64,000 bases of DNA from assembly GCF_900108115.1 (NCBI RefSeq), contig NZ_FTPU01000010.1, forward strand, positions 39,935 to 103,934. The letters run 5' to 3'. Shown piece after piece: positions 9,420 to 17,672 of this stretch (position 1 is its first letter; each line of letters opens with the position of its first letter). The position numbers and the translations under genes were made by a program. Source of the stretch: Epilithonimonas bovis DSM 19482. GTDB taxonomy: Bacteria; Bacteroidota; Bacteroidia; Flavobacteriales; Weeksellaceae. The notes under the pieces were generated by a model. The model did no database searches. It was not told the origin of the DNA and was given only the letters and a program-made list of their open reading frames with translations.

Positions 9420-10196
9420 TTAATTCTGTAAAAATTCTTTCACAGCCGCATTGAAATCAACAGGATTATTAGCCTGAACCCAATGTTCTGCATTTTTGAT
9501 TTTGATGAGTTTGTAATTCGGGAATTGTTGTCTGATGAGAAACTCGTCTTGTGGAAGAATATAATTGGAATTAGCTCCGGCAATGAACAAAGTCGGACCA
9601 CCAAAAACACCGAATTTAATTGCATTAGAAACAAACTCAGTATATTTTGAAGCCAAAGTTTCAAGATTGAATCTCCAAGCTAATTTTTTATCCTCTGTCC
9701 AGTACAGGTTTTTCATCAGGAACTGAATCACAAACTTCTCGTGAATGTATTCGCCTAAAACGTTTTCAACATCCTGTCTTGATTCAACCTTATTAAAATC
9801 CACAGATTGCAACGCTTTGATGATTCCCTGATGATGCGGAGGATAAGCCTTGGGGGAAATATCTGCAACAATTAGTTTTTCAACTCTTTCAGGAAAGTTA
9901 ATGGCGAATTGCATCACCGCTTTTCCACCTAATGAATGTCCTAATAGATTGGCTTTTTGAATGTTATGAGCGTCAAGATAATTCAGAATATCATTCGCCA
10001 AATCATCATGTGTCATAGAATCTGAATGAAAACTACGACCGTGATTTCTTAAATCCAACAAATGCGTCGGCATCAATTCTCCAAATTCTTTCCCAAAACT
10101 TCCCCAATTATCCAGCATTCCGAACAATCCATGAAAAACCAAAAGTGGCGTTTCTGTTCTTTCTTCTCCGTATATTTTTGAATGTAAAATGTCCAT
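9420..10196 (-). CDS. Alpha/beta hydrolase (YbfF-like esterase family)
   Basis: Cytoplasmic alpha/beta-hydrolase of 258 residues. The nucleophile elbow GHSLGGK puts the catalytic serine near residue 88. The oxyanion region is FHGLFGMLDNW near residue 21, and a C-terminal histidine sits in NAEHWVQANNP. DLRNHGRS is typical of the YbfF/BioH-like group, which hydrolyses short acyl esters or thioesters; the natural substrate is unknown. It starts 16 bases after pdxJ, so the two are probably cotranscribed. Confidence 0.88.
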   Translation of the reverse strand: MDILHSKIYGEERTETPLLVFHGLFGMLDNWGSFGKEFGELMPTHLLDLRNHGRSFHSDSMTHDDLANDILNYLDAHNIQKANLLGHSLGGKAVMQFAINFPERVEKLIVADISPKAYPPHHQGIIKALQSVDFNKVESRQDVENVLGEYIHEKFVIQFLMKNLYWTEDKKLAWRFNLETLASKYTEFVSNAIKFGVFGGPTLFIAGANSNYILPQDEFLIRQQFPNYKLIKIKNAEHWVQANNPVDFNAAVKEFLQN

Positions 10197-10212
10197 TATT
10201 TTATTTTTTAAA

Positions 10213-10932
10213 TTACCATTTTGCCAGGCGTTTCAGATAAGCCTGGATGGTATTTTCCAGTCCCATGTATAGGGCTTCCGAGATCAGGGCGTGGCCGATG
10301 GATACCTCCAGCAGGTTGGGGATATTGTCGGCAAAGTATTGGAGGTTATCAAGGCTGAGATCGTGCCCCGCATTGATCCCCAGGCCATACTCCCCGGCGG
10401 CTACTGCGGTCTCAAAATAAGCTTTGACGGCCTGCTCTTTATCTTTGGGATAATGCCTGGCATAAGCCTCTGTATACAGTTCTATCCTGTCGGTTCCGGT
10501 TGCCGCTGCAGACTGCACCATCGCGGGATTGGGGTCAAGAAAAATGGAAGTCCTGATGCCCGCCTCTTTAAACTCCGCAATCACCCCTTTTAGAAAATCA
10601 AAATGCTTTTCGCAGTCCCACCCGGCATTAGACGTAATGGCATCATCAGCGTCGGGAACCAGAGTTACCTGGTCTGGCTTTACATCCAAAACCATATCAA
10701 TAAATGGCCTGTGAGGATTGCCTTCTATATTAAACTCGGTGGTTACAAGTGGTTTGAGGTCATAGACATCCTTCCTGGTGATATGCCGCTCATCCGGCCT
10801 TGGGTGGATAGTGATACCCTGGGCGCCAAACCGCTGGGCATCTACTGCTATCTGGGTTACACTGGGCACATCGCCGCCTCTGGCATTGCGCAGGGTTGCA
10901 ATCTTGTTGATATTGACACTTAATTTTGTCAT
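10213..10932 (-). CDS. pdxJ: Pyridoxine 5'-phosphate synthase
   Basis: Last step of the DXP-dependent vitamin B6 pathway: condenses 1-deoxyxylulose 5-phosphate with 3-amino-2-oxopropyl phosphate to pyridoxine 5'-phosphate. The 239-residue length and TIM-barrel motifs are standard: [16 protein letters not shown] at the N-terminus, HPRPDERHI near residue 42, [20 protein letters not shown] and [14 protein letters not shown] for phosphate binding. It is the first gene of a likely two-gene transcript with the hydrolase downstream. The region is clearly more GC-rich than the hydrolase that follows. Confidence 0.97.
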   Translation of the reverse strand: MTKLSVNINKIATLRNARGGDVPSVTQIAVDAQRFGAQGITIHPRPDERHITRKDVYDLKPLVTTEFNIEGNPHRPFIDMVLDVKPDQVTLVPDADDAITSNAGWDCEKHFDFLKGVIAEFKEAGIRTSIFLDPNPAMVQSAAATGTDRIELYTEAYARHYPKDKEQAVKAYFETAVAAGEYGLGINAGHDLSLDNLQYFADNIPNLLEVSIGHALISEALYMGLENTIQAYLKRLAKW

Positions 10933-11067
10933 AGTTATAATGGATAAATGATAATTAACGGTTAATAAATAACAGGTGTACAGAGGATGAATGGATGGAT
11001 GACAGGACTTATACTGACTGTTTTGCCCTGGTTCTTTTATCTCATGGCTTATCTACTGCTCCTGATG

Positions 11068-12324
11068 CTAAGCCTTCTGTACCACCTCCAGCTCAAACTT
11101 CTTGGCGGCAGCCAGCAGATGGTCAAAGATATCAGACTGGATGGCCTCGTACTTGGTAGTATCAGCTTCGGTGGCGAAACAGTAGATCTCCAGCGGCAGG
11201 CCTTCGGGCGAGCTTTGCAGCTGCCTGACGAGGATCAGTTCTTTTTGATCGATCTTGCCACTGCTTTTAAGATAATTCTGCACATACTTCCGGAAAACGC
11301 CTATGTTGGTCAGCTGGTTACCGTTGATGATCTCGTCGGGATTATCCATGGCAGCGCGTTCTTTCTTGATTTCGGCTTCCTTGTTGTTGATATAAGTCTG
11401 TATAAGGTTTATTTTTTTTAGCCTGGCCATGAGCTCGTCATCTACAAAATTGAGCGATTTCATATTAAACACAATCGACTTCTTGATCCGCCTGGTGTTC
11501 TCGTCTGAAATAACCTGGTAATTACGGATCTCGGTGCTTAGCAGATCATAAGTAGGGATGGTGGATATGGTTTTGTCAAAATTTTTGATCTTGGTTGTCA
11601 GCAGGCCAATATCCTCGATATACCCCTCTATACTGTATTTGGGGATTGCAATCCAGTCGCCTACTTTCATGTTACGGGACGTGGCCACATTCAGCCCGGT
11701 CACAAATCCCAGGATCGTATCGCGGAAGACCAGTACCATAATAGCCGTAATGGCTCCCAGGCTACCAATGATGGTGGTACTGTTAATCCCGAAAATCACG
11801 CAGATCCCAATGACCGAGAAGATGAAAATCCCTACGATTTTTACGGTTTCTGATACGGTTCTGATGGCAAAGTTCCTGTAATAATCTTTTTTGATAAGGC
11901 TGTAGTAGCCAAAAGCCCTTAGTGAGCGGAATGCCAGGCCGGCAATAACCAGTACCATGGCAAAATTGATCATCCTCTCGGAGAAAAGCGTTGTTTTTTT
12001 GAGGTAGCCCAAAAAGATGGAAGTCTGTACCGAGCCGGCAATCAGCAGTGCAAAAAGATGGGCAAACGAGTTGGTAATCTTGGCATGCTGTATCGACTTC
12101 ATCACAGGGTACCGCTCTTCGTTACGGAAAAGCCTAAAGATGGAATTAATGCAGATCTTAAAGATAAAATCGAAGATCAAATAGGTGAAAAGAATCAGAA
12201 GAATCTTTGTAGCCACCTGGAAGAACAAGCTTAACCCGTCGGGAAAGTGCGCTCCTATGTAATAAAACAGACCTTCTGTAATATCCTGAATAAAATCTTT
12301 GGTATCTTTTAACTGGTCATTCAT
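11068..12324 (-). CDS. MscS-family mechanosensitive ion channel (YbdG-like)
   Basis: Inner-membrane mechanosensitive channel protein of 418 residues, close in length to E. coli YbdG. About five N-terminal transmembrane segments (for example ILLILFTYLIFDFIFKI, MINFAMVLVIAGLAF, IVGIFIFSVIGICVIFGI) precede the conserved MscS pore and beta domain (ITAIMVLVFRDTILGFVTGLNVATSRNMKVGDWIAI), then a soluble C-terminal domain. Its likely role is release of solutes on hypo-osmotic shock. It is transcribed divergently from the DUF456 gene across 62 bases. Confidence 0.92.
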   Translation of the reverse strand: MNDQLKDTKDFIQDITEGLFYYIGAHFPDGLSLFFQVATKILLILFTYLIFDFIFKICINSIFRLFRNEERYPVMKSIQHAKITNSFAHLFALLIAGSVQTSIFLGYLKKTTLFSERMINFAMVLVIAGLAFRSLRAFGYYSLIKKDYYRNFAIRTVSETVKIVGIFIFSVIGICVIFGINSTTIIGSLGAITAIMVLVFRDTILGFVTGLNVATSRNMKVGDWIAIPKYSIEGYIEDIGLLTTKIKNFDKTISTIPTYDLLSTEIRNYQVISDENTRRIKKSIVFNMKSLNFVDDELMARLKKINLIQTYINNKEAEIKKERAAMDNPDEIINGNQLTNIGVFRKYVQNYLKSSGKIDQKELILVRQLQSSPEGLPLEIYCFATEADTTKYEAIQSDIFDHLLAAAKKFELEVVQKA

Positions 12325-12386
12325 CCTGACAAAATTATGAAATGAATTTTTTATATCTTTAAAAAATAATTGTTTATTCCAAATAT

Positions 12387-12875
12387 ATGGATTCTGTTAT
12401 TATTGATATTGTGGCTTTGGCGCTTCTGGTAATTGGCCTGCTGGGGACCTTTCTCCCGGTTTTGCCCGGCCTTTTGCTGAGCATATGCGGTGTACTGATC
12501 TTCAAATTTGGTACCGATAACCAGATGCCGATGCTCTATGTATGGATCTTTGCGGCATTAACGGTGATCTCCACAGTTATCAATTACATTATACCTGCCA
12601 GAACCAATAAAAAGTATGGCGGCACGCGCTATGGCAGCATAGGCTCGTTTGTAGGGACGCTTGCCGGGCTTTTTTTTATCCCTGTCCCTTTTGGTTTTTT
12701 GATCGGCATGCTCCTGGGTGTTTTTATCGGGGAACTGCTGCATGACATCAACGACAGGAAAAAAGCCTTTAACTCGATGAAAGGGGCTTTTATTGGTTTT
12801 GTTTATGGTACGGGATTTAATTTTATGGTAGGTTTGGCAATGCTTTTGGTGGTTGCCTATTATATTTTCTTCTAA
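12387..12875 (+). CDS. DUF456 family membrane protein
   Basis: 162 residues, almost entirely hydrophobic, with about four transmembrane segments. The glycine-rich pattern (LGTFLPVLPGLLLSICGVL, GTRYGSIGSFVGTLAGLFFIPVPFGFLIG, GVFIGELLHD) is that of DUF456. The molecular function of this family is not established. A lone plus-strand gene ahead of a lipoprotein gene 97 bases downstream; a shared transcript is possible. Confidence 0.88.
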   Translation: MDSVIIDIVALALLVIGLLGTFLPVLPGLLLSICGVLIFKFGTDNQMPMLYVWIFAALTVISTVINYIIPARTNKKYGGTRYGSIGSFVGTLAGLFFIPVPFGFLIGMLLGVFIGELLHDINDRKKAFNSMKGAFIGFVYGTGFNFMVGLAMLLVVAYYIFF

Positions 12876-12972
12876 AACGAATACGATGAAATGGCCATCA
12901 TTTGAAACCCCAAACACCAATGAAAATTACGTTAACCCCTTATAACCTTTGGAAAAAAATAAATAACGGACT

Positions 12973-13377
12973 ATGAAAATCAGGATATTATTATTTGCCT
13001 GCCTGTTTCTACTCATCAGTTGCAGGACACAGACCACAGCACCAGTCGCCAACAATAATACGGTAACGATTGAGATTAATAAAAAGGTAACAATACCCAA
13101 CGCCAATATCACCCTGGAGTTTGCCAATATCCTGGAAGACAGCCGGTGCCCGGCCAATGTCAACTGTGTCTGGCAAGGCATTGCGATACTGGATATCCAC
13201 GCCACTTCCAAACAGGCGCCTGCCAATTTTGAGCTCGCCACAAGGGATTTTGAACCCAAAAAGGCCAGCCAGTCTTTTAGCTATGCAGGCTATCGGTTTA
13301 CCCTGCAAAGCCTTACCGCCCAGCCCGGCAGTAAAGATAAAACACCCATTGCCACTATTGGCTACACTAAGGAATAA
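12973..13377 (+). CDS. Hypothetical lipoprotein with conserved CPANVNCVWQG motif
   Basis: 134 residues with a lipoprotein signal peptide (residues 1-17, LLISC). The mature part contains DSRCPANVNCVWQGIAILDI, in which two cysteines bracket a short loop. This motif recurs in small uncharacterised Bacteroidota lipoproteins, and the cysteines may form a disulfide (inference). No catalytic motif is seen. It converges on ung with 21 bases between the stops. Confidence 0.8.
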   Translation: MKIRILLFACLFLLISCRTQTTAPVANNNTVTIEINKKVTIPNANITLEFANILEDSRCPANVNCVWQGIAILDIHATSKQAPANFELATRDFEPKKASQSFSYAGYRFTLQSLTAQPGSKDKTPIATIGYTKE

Positions 13378-13398
13378 TCCGGTTTCCCGGCCTGAAGT

Positions 13399-14043
13399 TT
13401 ATCCCCAGACTATTTCCCTCTTGCCTTTGCTTCTCAGGTAATCGTTGATTTTAGAAAATGGTTTGCTGTCAAAAAACCCTCTGTAAACAGAGAACGGCGA
13501 CGGATGGGCAGACTGTATGATATGATGTTTTTGCTGATCTATCAGCGCTGCTTTCTTCTGTGCAAAGGCTCCCCAAAGCACAAAAACCACATTGGTTTTC
13601 TTATCAGATATTTGCTGAATAATATAATCTGTAAACTGTTCCCACCCCAGATCTTTGTGGGAATTGGGCTGATGGGCCTGCACCGTCAAAGTGGCATTAA
13701 GAAGCAGGACCCCCTGTTTTGCCCAATCCTGCAAATCTTTGTTTTTGCGATCGATACCGGTATCCGATTTTAGTTCTGTAAAAATGTTTTTGAGTGAAGG
13801 CGGTGCCGTCACACTCTCTGAAACCGAAAAACAAAGTCCATTAGCCTGGCCATCATTATGATAAGGGTCCTGGCCAATGATAACCACCTCGATATCATCA
13901 AATTCGGTTAATTCCAAAGCCCTGAAAATTTCGTTTTTTGGCGGAAAACATGGCGCAGTATTGTACTCATATTTCACTTTAGCCCAAAGATTCTTAAAAT
14001 AATCACTTTCTTTTATTGGTTGCAGTACTTCTGTCCAGGTCAT
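13399..14043 (-). CDS. ung: Uracil-DNA glycosylase
   Basis: Removes uracil from DNA in base excision repair. Family 1 motifs are intact: GQDPYHNDGQANGLCFSV with the catalytic Asp near residue 58 (water-activating loop), LLNATLTVQ, and HPSPFSVYRGFFDSKPF with the active-site His near residue 180 (minor-groove intercalation loop). The 214-residue length is typical. It stands alone on the minus strand between plus-strand genes. Confidence 0.97.
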   Translation of the reverse strand: MTWTEVLQPIKESDYFKNLWAKVKYEYNTAPCFPPKNEIFRALELTEFDDIEVVIIGQDPYHNDGQANGLCFSVSESVTAPPSLKNIFTELKSDTGIDRKNKDLQDWAKQGVLLLNATLTVQAHQPNSHKDLGWEQFTDYIIQQISDKKTNVVFVLWGAFAQKKAALIDQQKHHIIQSAHPSPFSVYRGFFDSKPFSKINDYLRSKGKREIVWG

Positions 14044-14381
14044 CTTTTATTTTTTACAAAATTAGAGGATTACAATTATAATGCAAAAGAAACAGGTTGC
14101 ACTTTATTATTAATAAGCAGATGAAAAAAAACAGCATAAGGATAAAAGACATGCCATCCACCTGTTTTATCTTAAAGGTGAATCAGGTTATGTTCTGCCA
14201 CTTAACAATAAAATCTATTCATAATAGTATCTTTCAAAATACCAGAGCAGAAAGAATCCTGCTTTTTTTAAAAGAGATTTGTGCAATTTATTATCTTTGC
14301 AGGGCAATTGTGTCGTGAAGAGGCATTTGTCAAATTTCAATTATTAGTTTAATTTTAACCAATAATCTGCAACAATTAAAA
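14044..14381. promoter_or_regulatory. Intergenic region with candidate promoter of the M1 peptidase gene
   Basis: Divergent region of 338 bases between ung and the M1 peptidase. TATCTTTG at 14292-14299 fits the TAnnTTTG -7 element, about 83 bases before the peptidase start; the -33 side is only a T-run. A 73-codon open frame at 14097-14318 lacks any recognisable pattern and is not called. Confidence 0.4.
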
Positions 14382-16016
14382 ATGAAAAAACTATTACTTC
14401 TTTCTGTCTTAATATCAGGGTTGTCTGCTGCGCAGTTCTTTGACACACCAGAAACATTTACCAAAACCGATTCTCTGAAAGGGTCTAATACCAGATACAG
14501 GAATTTTTGGGACGTCAAAAAATATGATATTGTTGTAGAGCCGGATTTCTCTGCCAAAAGCATCAAAGGGCATAATAAAATAAGTATCGTCATTGAGAAG
14601 GATATTAAAAACCCAACCTTCCAGATTGACCTGCAGCAGCCTATGAAGGCGGATCAAATCAAAGCAAGTTTTCCTGTCGCGGATCAGAAGCCGGATGGTG
14701 ATTTTATATTCATTACTGCCAAGAAAACTTTTAAAAAGGGTGAAAAGCATTTTATAGATATTACTTTTTCCGGACAGCCGGTTATTGCAAAAAATGCACC
14801 TTGGGACGGTGGCTGGGTTTTTACCAAAGATAAAAACGGCAACCCCTGGATGACTGCTGCCGACGAAGGGATTGGGGCAAGCATCTGGCTGCCAACCAAA
14901 GATATCTGGAGTGATGAGCCGGATCATGGCATTAGTTTCAAAATCATTACCCCAAAAGATCTGGTAGGTGTCGCTAACGGAAGGTTGATAAAAGAAGAAA
15001 ATATAGGAGATAAAAAATCCTGGCTATGGGAAGTGAAGAATCCAATCAATGCGTATTCGATAATCCCGTCCATCGGGAAGTATGTTAATTTTAAAGAAAC
15101 CTTCAATGGCGAAAAAGGCAAGCTGGACCTGGACTATTGGGTTTTGGATTATAACCTGGACAAAGCGAAAAAGCAGTTTGAACAGGTAAAACCAATGCTC
15201 AAATCTTTTGAATACTGGTTTGGGCCCTACCCGTTCTATGAAGATTCTTATAAACTGGTAGAGTCGCCACACCTCGGGATGGAGCATCAGAGCAATGTTG
15301 CTTACGGCAACCGTTACATGAATGGCTACCTGGGCAACGACCTTTCGGAAACCGGAGTTGGGCTAAAGTGGGATTACATCATTATTCACGAGTCCGGGCA
15401 TGAATGGTTTGCCAATAATATTACTGCTAAGGACCAGGCCGATATGTGGATCCATGAGTCATTTACAGACTACTCTGAGACGTTGTACATAGAAAGTTTG
15501 TGGGGAAAAGACGACGCCAACCGGTATGTACAGGGCTTAAGGAATAAAATCCAAAATGATAAGCCTATTATTGGTCAATACGGCGTAAGGAACGAAGGCA
15601 GCGGCGATATGTACTACAAAGGTGCCAATATGATCCATACCATCCGGCAGATCATTAATAATGATGAGAAATTCCGCCAAATCCTGAGAGGCCTTAACAA
15701 GGATTTTTACCATAAGACCGTTACAACCGCTCAGGTAGAGGATTACATCATCAAAAAATCCGGGAGAGACCTGTCAACAGTTTTTAAACAATATTTGAGA
15801 ACTACAAAGATACCTACGCTGGAATATAAACAAAACGGTAATCAGTTGTCCTATAGATGGACCAACGCCATCAACGGGCTCAAGCTTCCCATTCGCCTAT
15901 CCGACGGGCAGGAACTGAAACCAACAGACCAATGGCAAACTGCAACGCTGAAATCGGATAAACCAGCAGAAGTAGACAAAAATTATTACATTTTTACCAA
16001 AAAGATAACTGAATAA
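14382..16016 (+). CDS. M1 family metallopeptidase (aminopeptidase)
   Basis: Secreted or periplasmic zinc aminopeptidase of 544 residues. A signal peptide (residues 1-17, ending SAAQ) is followed by the N-terminal beta domain (about 40-245) and the thermolysin-like catalytic domain. Zinc ligands are H336 and H340 in HESGHEW and E359 in WIHESFTDYSE, that is HEXXH-X18-E. The exopeptidase motif usually written GAMEN appears as LGMEHQSNVAYGNRY near residue 303. It is shorter than the full M1 type because it lacks the large C-terminal helical domain. A strong bidirectional terminator follows. Confidence 0.94.
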   Translation: MKKLLLLSVLISGLSAAQFFDTPETFTKTDSLKGSNTRYRNFWDVKKYDIVVEPDFSAKSIKGHNKISIVIEKDIKNPTFQIDLQQPMKADQIKASFPVADQKPDGDFIFITAKKTFKKGEKHFIDITFSGQPVIAKNAPWDGGWVFTKDKNGNPWMTAADEGIGASIWLPTKDIWSDEPDHGISFKIITPKDLVGVANGRLIKEENIGDKKSWLWEVKNPINAYSIIPSIGKYVNFKETFNGEKGKLDLDYWVLDYNLDKAKKQFEQVKPMLKSFEYWFGPYPFYEDSYKLVESPHLGMEHQSNVAYGNRYMNGYLGNDLSETGVGLKWDYIIIHESGHEWFANNITAKDQADMWIHESFTDYSETLYIESLWGKDDANRYVQGLRNKIQNDKPIIGQYGVRNEGSGDMYYKGANMIHTIRQIINNDEKFRQILRGLNKDFYHKTVTTAQVEDYIIKKSGRDLSTVFKQYLRTTKIPTLEYKQNGNQLSYRWTNAINGLKLPIRLSDGQELKPTDQWQTATLKSDKPAEVDKNYYIFTKKITE

Positions 16017-16045
16017 TCCTTACTAAGCTTTATCCGTTACAGCCT

Positions 16046-16090
16046 TTAAACAACAAAACTCCCGCGATTGCGGGAGTTTTGTTGTTTAAA
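16046..16090. terminator. Strong bidirectional terminator
   Basis: A very long perfect hairpin: arms of about 20 bases running from TTTAAACAACAAAACTCCCG outward, with loop near GATT. It separates the convergent M1 peptidase gene and the T9SS-tagged protein gene and supplies T-runs in both directions. Confidence 0.9.
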
Positions 16091-16107
16091 GGAATTTGTT
16101 TTAGAAT

Positions 16108-16797
16108 TTAATTCTTAATAAATTTAAACTCGTTGACAGTTCCGGATGTCGAAATCACCTGGTAGATATAAGTGCCGGCTCTCATATCGCTGAGATCTGT
16201 TTTCTCTGTAAACCCACCTGATTTTACAAGTTGACCAGCCATATTATAAATCCTGTAGGATTCTGCTTTTATGCCTGAAACCGTCAAAATATCTTTAACC
16301 GGATTAGGGAAAAACTGAATTTTATTGGCATGATTATCCAAAACAGCCAGTGTGCTGGTGTGTACATCGCCGGTCATCGTAGAATTAGCTGTGGTAAGAT
16401 TGCCGCCACACGCGCCTGCAGTTACCGCTGTATTCTCTACCCATGTCCCAACATTCGCAGCGGGTGGATTGGTTGCTGTGGCATTTCCTCCGGAATTATA
16501 AAAAATAAGGTAAGGATTCACAAAATCACCATTTCCACTGTCTGCGATAAACTCCCAACGGTTTTCAGCAGAATTAAACTCTATCTTAAACTCACAAGTT
16601 CCCAAACCGCCACATGGCTGATCACCATCTACGGGAGAAGTAATATAAATGCCTTTGCCATTCGCATCAGAAGAAGCTTTGTTAAATACGAATAACTGAT
16701 CTTCAAAAAGAGGCGTACACCCCTTGAAATCGATGGTCTGTGCAGAAACAGCTATTGCTGAAACCATACAAAATATTATAAAGTACTTTTTCTCCAT
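16108..16797 (-). CDS. T9SS-exported protein with C-terminal sorting domain
   Basis: 229 residues: signal peptide (1-19, ending VSAQ), a middle domain of about 130 residues with paired cysteines (GCTPLF, CGGLGTCEFKIEF, GACGGN), then a type IX secretion type A sorting domain from about 157 (IQFFPNPVKDILTVSG...YNMAGQLVKSG...AGTYIYQV...KFIKN). The protein should cross the outer membrane by the T9SS and be surface-attached or released. The middle domain is not recognised. It begins four bases after the tail-collar gene, so the pair is an operon. Confidence 0.85.
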   Translation of the reverse strand: MEKKYFIIFCMVSAIAVSAQTIDFKGCTPLFEDQLFVFNKASSDANGKGIYITSPVDGDQPCGGLGTCEFKIEFNSAENRWEFIADSGNGDFVNPYLIFYNSGGNATATNPPAANVGTWVENTAVTAGACGGNLTTANSTMTGDVHTSTLAVLDNHANKIQFFPNPVKDILTVSGIKAESYRIYNMAGQLVKSGGFTEKTDLSDMRAGTYIYQVISTSGTVNEFKFIKN

Positions 16798-16801
16798 AGC
16801 A

Positions 16802-17419
16802 TTAATCTCTTGACGGATAGACTCCTTCTAACGCAATAATGCACTTAAGGGTAAGATACGGTTGCATATTAGGATGAGGTTGATTACCACCTGAGGGAGA
16901 AACTATTGGAGGGGTCATTGGTACAATAACTGCAGCGGGACTTCCCGGCGCAACCAACGAAGCATCGTAATATTCCTTATCTAAAACCTTGGTATTTGCA
17001 GGTATAGCATTAGTTGGCAAATTTGTATTACCTTCCGCAGTCGTCCCATTCATTACAGTTGTATGTGTATGGGCAGGCATTTGACCTGGTAGTAAGGTTA
17101 CACTTTCTGTTCCTCCCTGTTCTCCCAAAACTCTTGAAGAAAGTCCAGCTCCTTGCCCATTGTGTACCAAGACCCTGCCTCTCATATCCGGCAGCGCAAA
17201 CGTAGTTTGCCCATCTCCACCGTAAGTGGTTCCTAATAAAGAAAAAAGAGCTGTGTTCTGTGCAATAGACATCATCTGTCCATTACATTCTGCCCAGCCT
17301 TTTGGTGCGAAATTATATGGAACAAAAGCAATTTGTCCTAAAAAAGGTAGAAATTGCGCTGACATTTTTGTAGAGAAAAGACCACAAATTGTCATTAACA
17401 CAAAAGATAATTTTTTCAT
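16802..17419 (-). CDS. Secreted phage-tail-collar (MdpB-like) protein
   Basis: 205 residues with a signal peptide (1-21, ending KMSAQ) fused to a phage tail-collar domain: GQIAFVPYNFAPKGWAECNGQ, LGTTYGGDGQTTFALPDMRGR and the C-terminal HPNMQPYLTLKCIIALEG. This is the microcystin-dependent-protein-like family, found both in phage tail fibres and in bacterial secreted proteins. No other phage genes are near, and the added signal peptide argues for a bacterial extracellular role rather than a prophage remnant. It is followed after four bases by a T9SS-tagged protein. Confidence 0.88.
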   Translation of the reverse strand: MKKLSFVLMTICGLFSTKMSAQFLPFLGQIAFVPYNFAPKGWAECNGQMMSIAQNTALFSLLGTTYGGDGQTTFALPDMRGRVLVHNGQGAGLSSRVLGEQGGTESVTLLPGQMPAHTHTTVMNGTTAEGNTNLPTNAIPANTKVLDKEYYDASLVAPGSPAAVIVPMTPPIVSPSGGNQPHPNMQPYLTLKCIIALEGVYPSRD

Positions 17420-17455
17420 TGGATTAAATTTTTAATTAGTATAATATTTAGACAA

Positions 17456-17463
17456 CAAAATTA
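17456..17463 (-). promoter_or_regulatory. Candidate -7 element of the tail-collar operon
   Basis: TAATTTTG on the minus strand fits TAnnTTTG, 36 bases before the start codon. No convincing -33 element is present at the usual spacing. Confidence 0.4.
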
Positions 17464-17619
17464 AATGTATACGATACAATTGCGTAAAAAAGAAGGGGGA
17501 CAAATTGGGGACAAATGATTTTACAAATAAACTACACTGATAAATAACACTTTACCATTTTGAGTGTATTTAAAAATAACGACTATTTTTTATTGTGAAT
17601 CCAAATAGCATTACATTAG

Positions 17620-17660
17620 AAAATAAAAAGCCCGGTCATTTTACAATTCCCGGACTTTCA
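17620..17660 (-). terminator. Terminator of guaA
   Basis: Minus-strand hairpin of nine pairs including one G-U (AAAGTCCGG / CCGGGCTTT) with a 14-base loop, beginning about 14 bases after the guaA stop and followed by TTTTATTTT. Confidence 0.7.
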
Positions 17661-17672
17661 TTTTTCCTATTT

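Noticed and set aside
14097..14318. 73-codon open frame between ung and the M1 peptidase gene
   Set aside because: No domain, signal or membrane pattern, overlaps the candidate promoter of the peptidase gene, and composition looks like non-coding AT-rich DNA.
16802..17419. Prophage remnant, from the tail-collar gene
   Set aside because: No other phage gene nearby, and the protein has a signal peptide with a T9SS-tagged partner.
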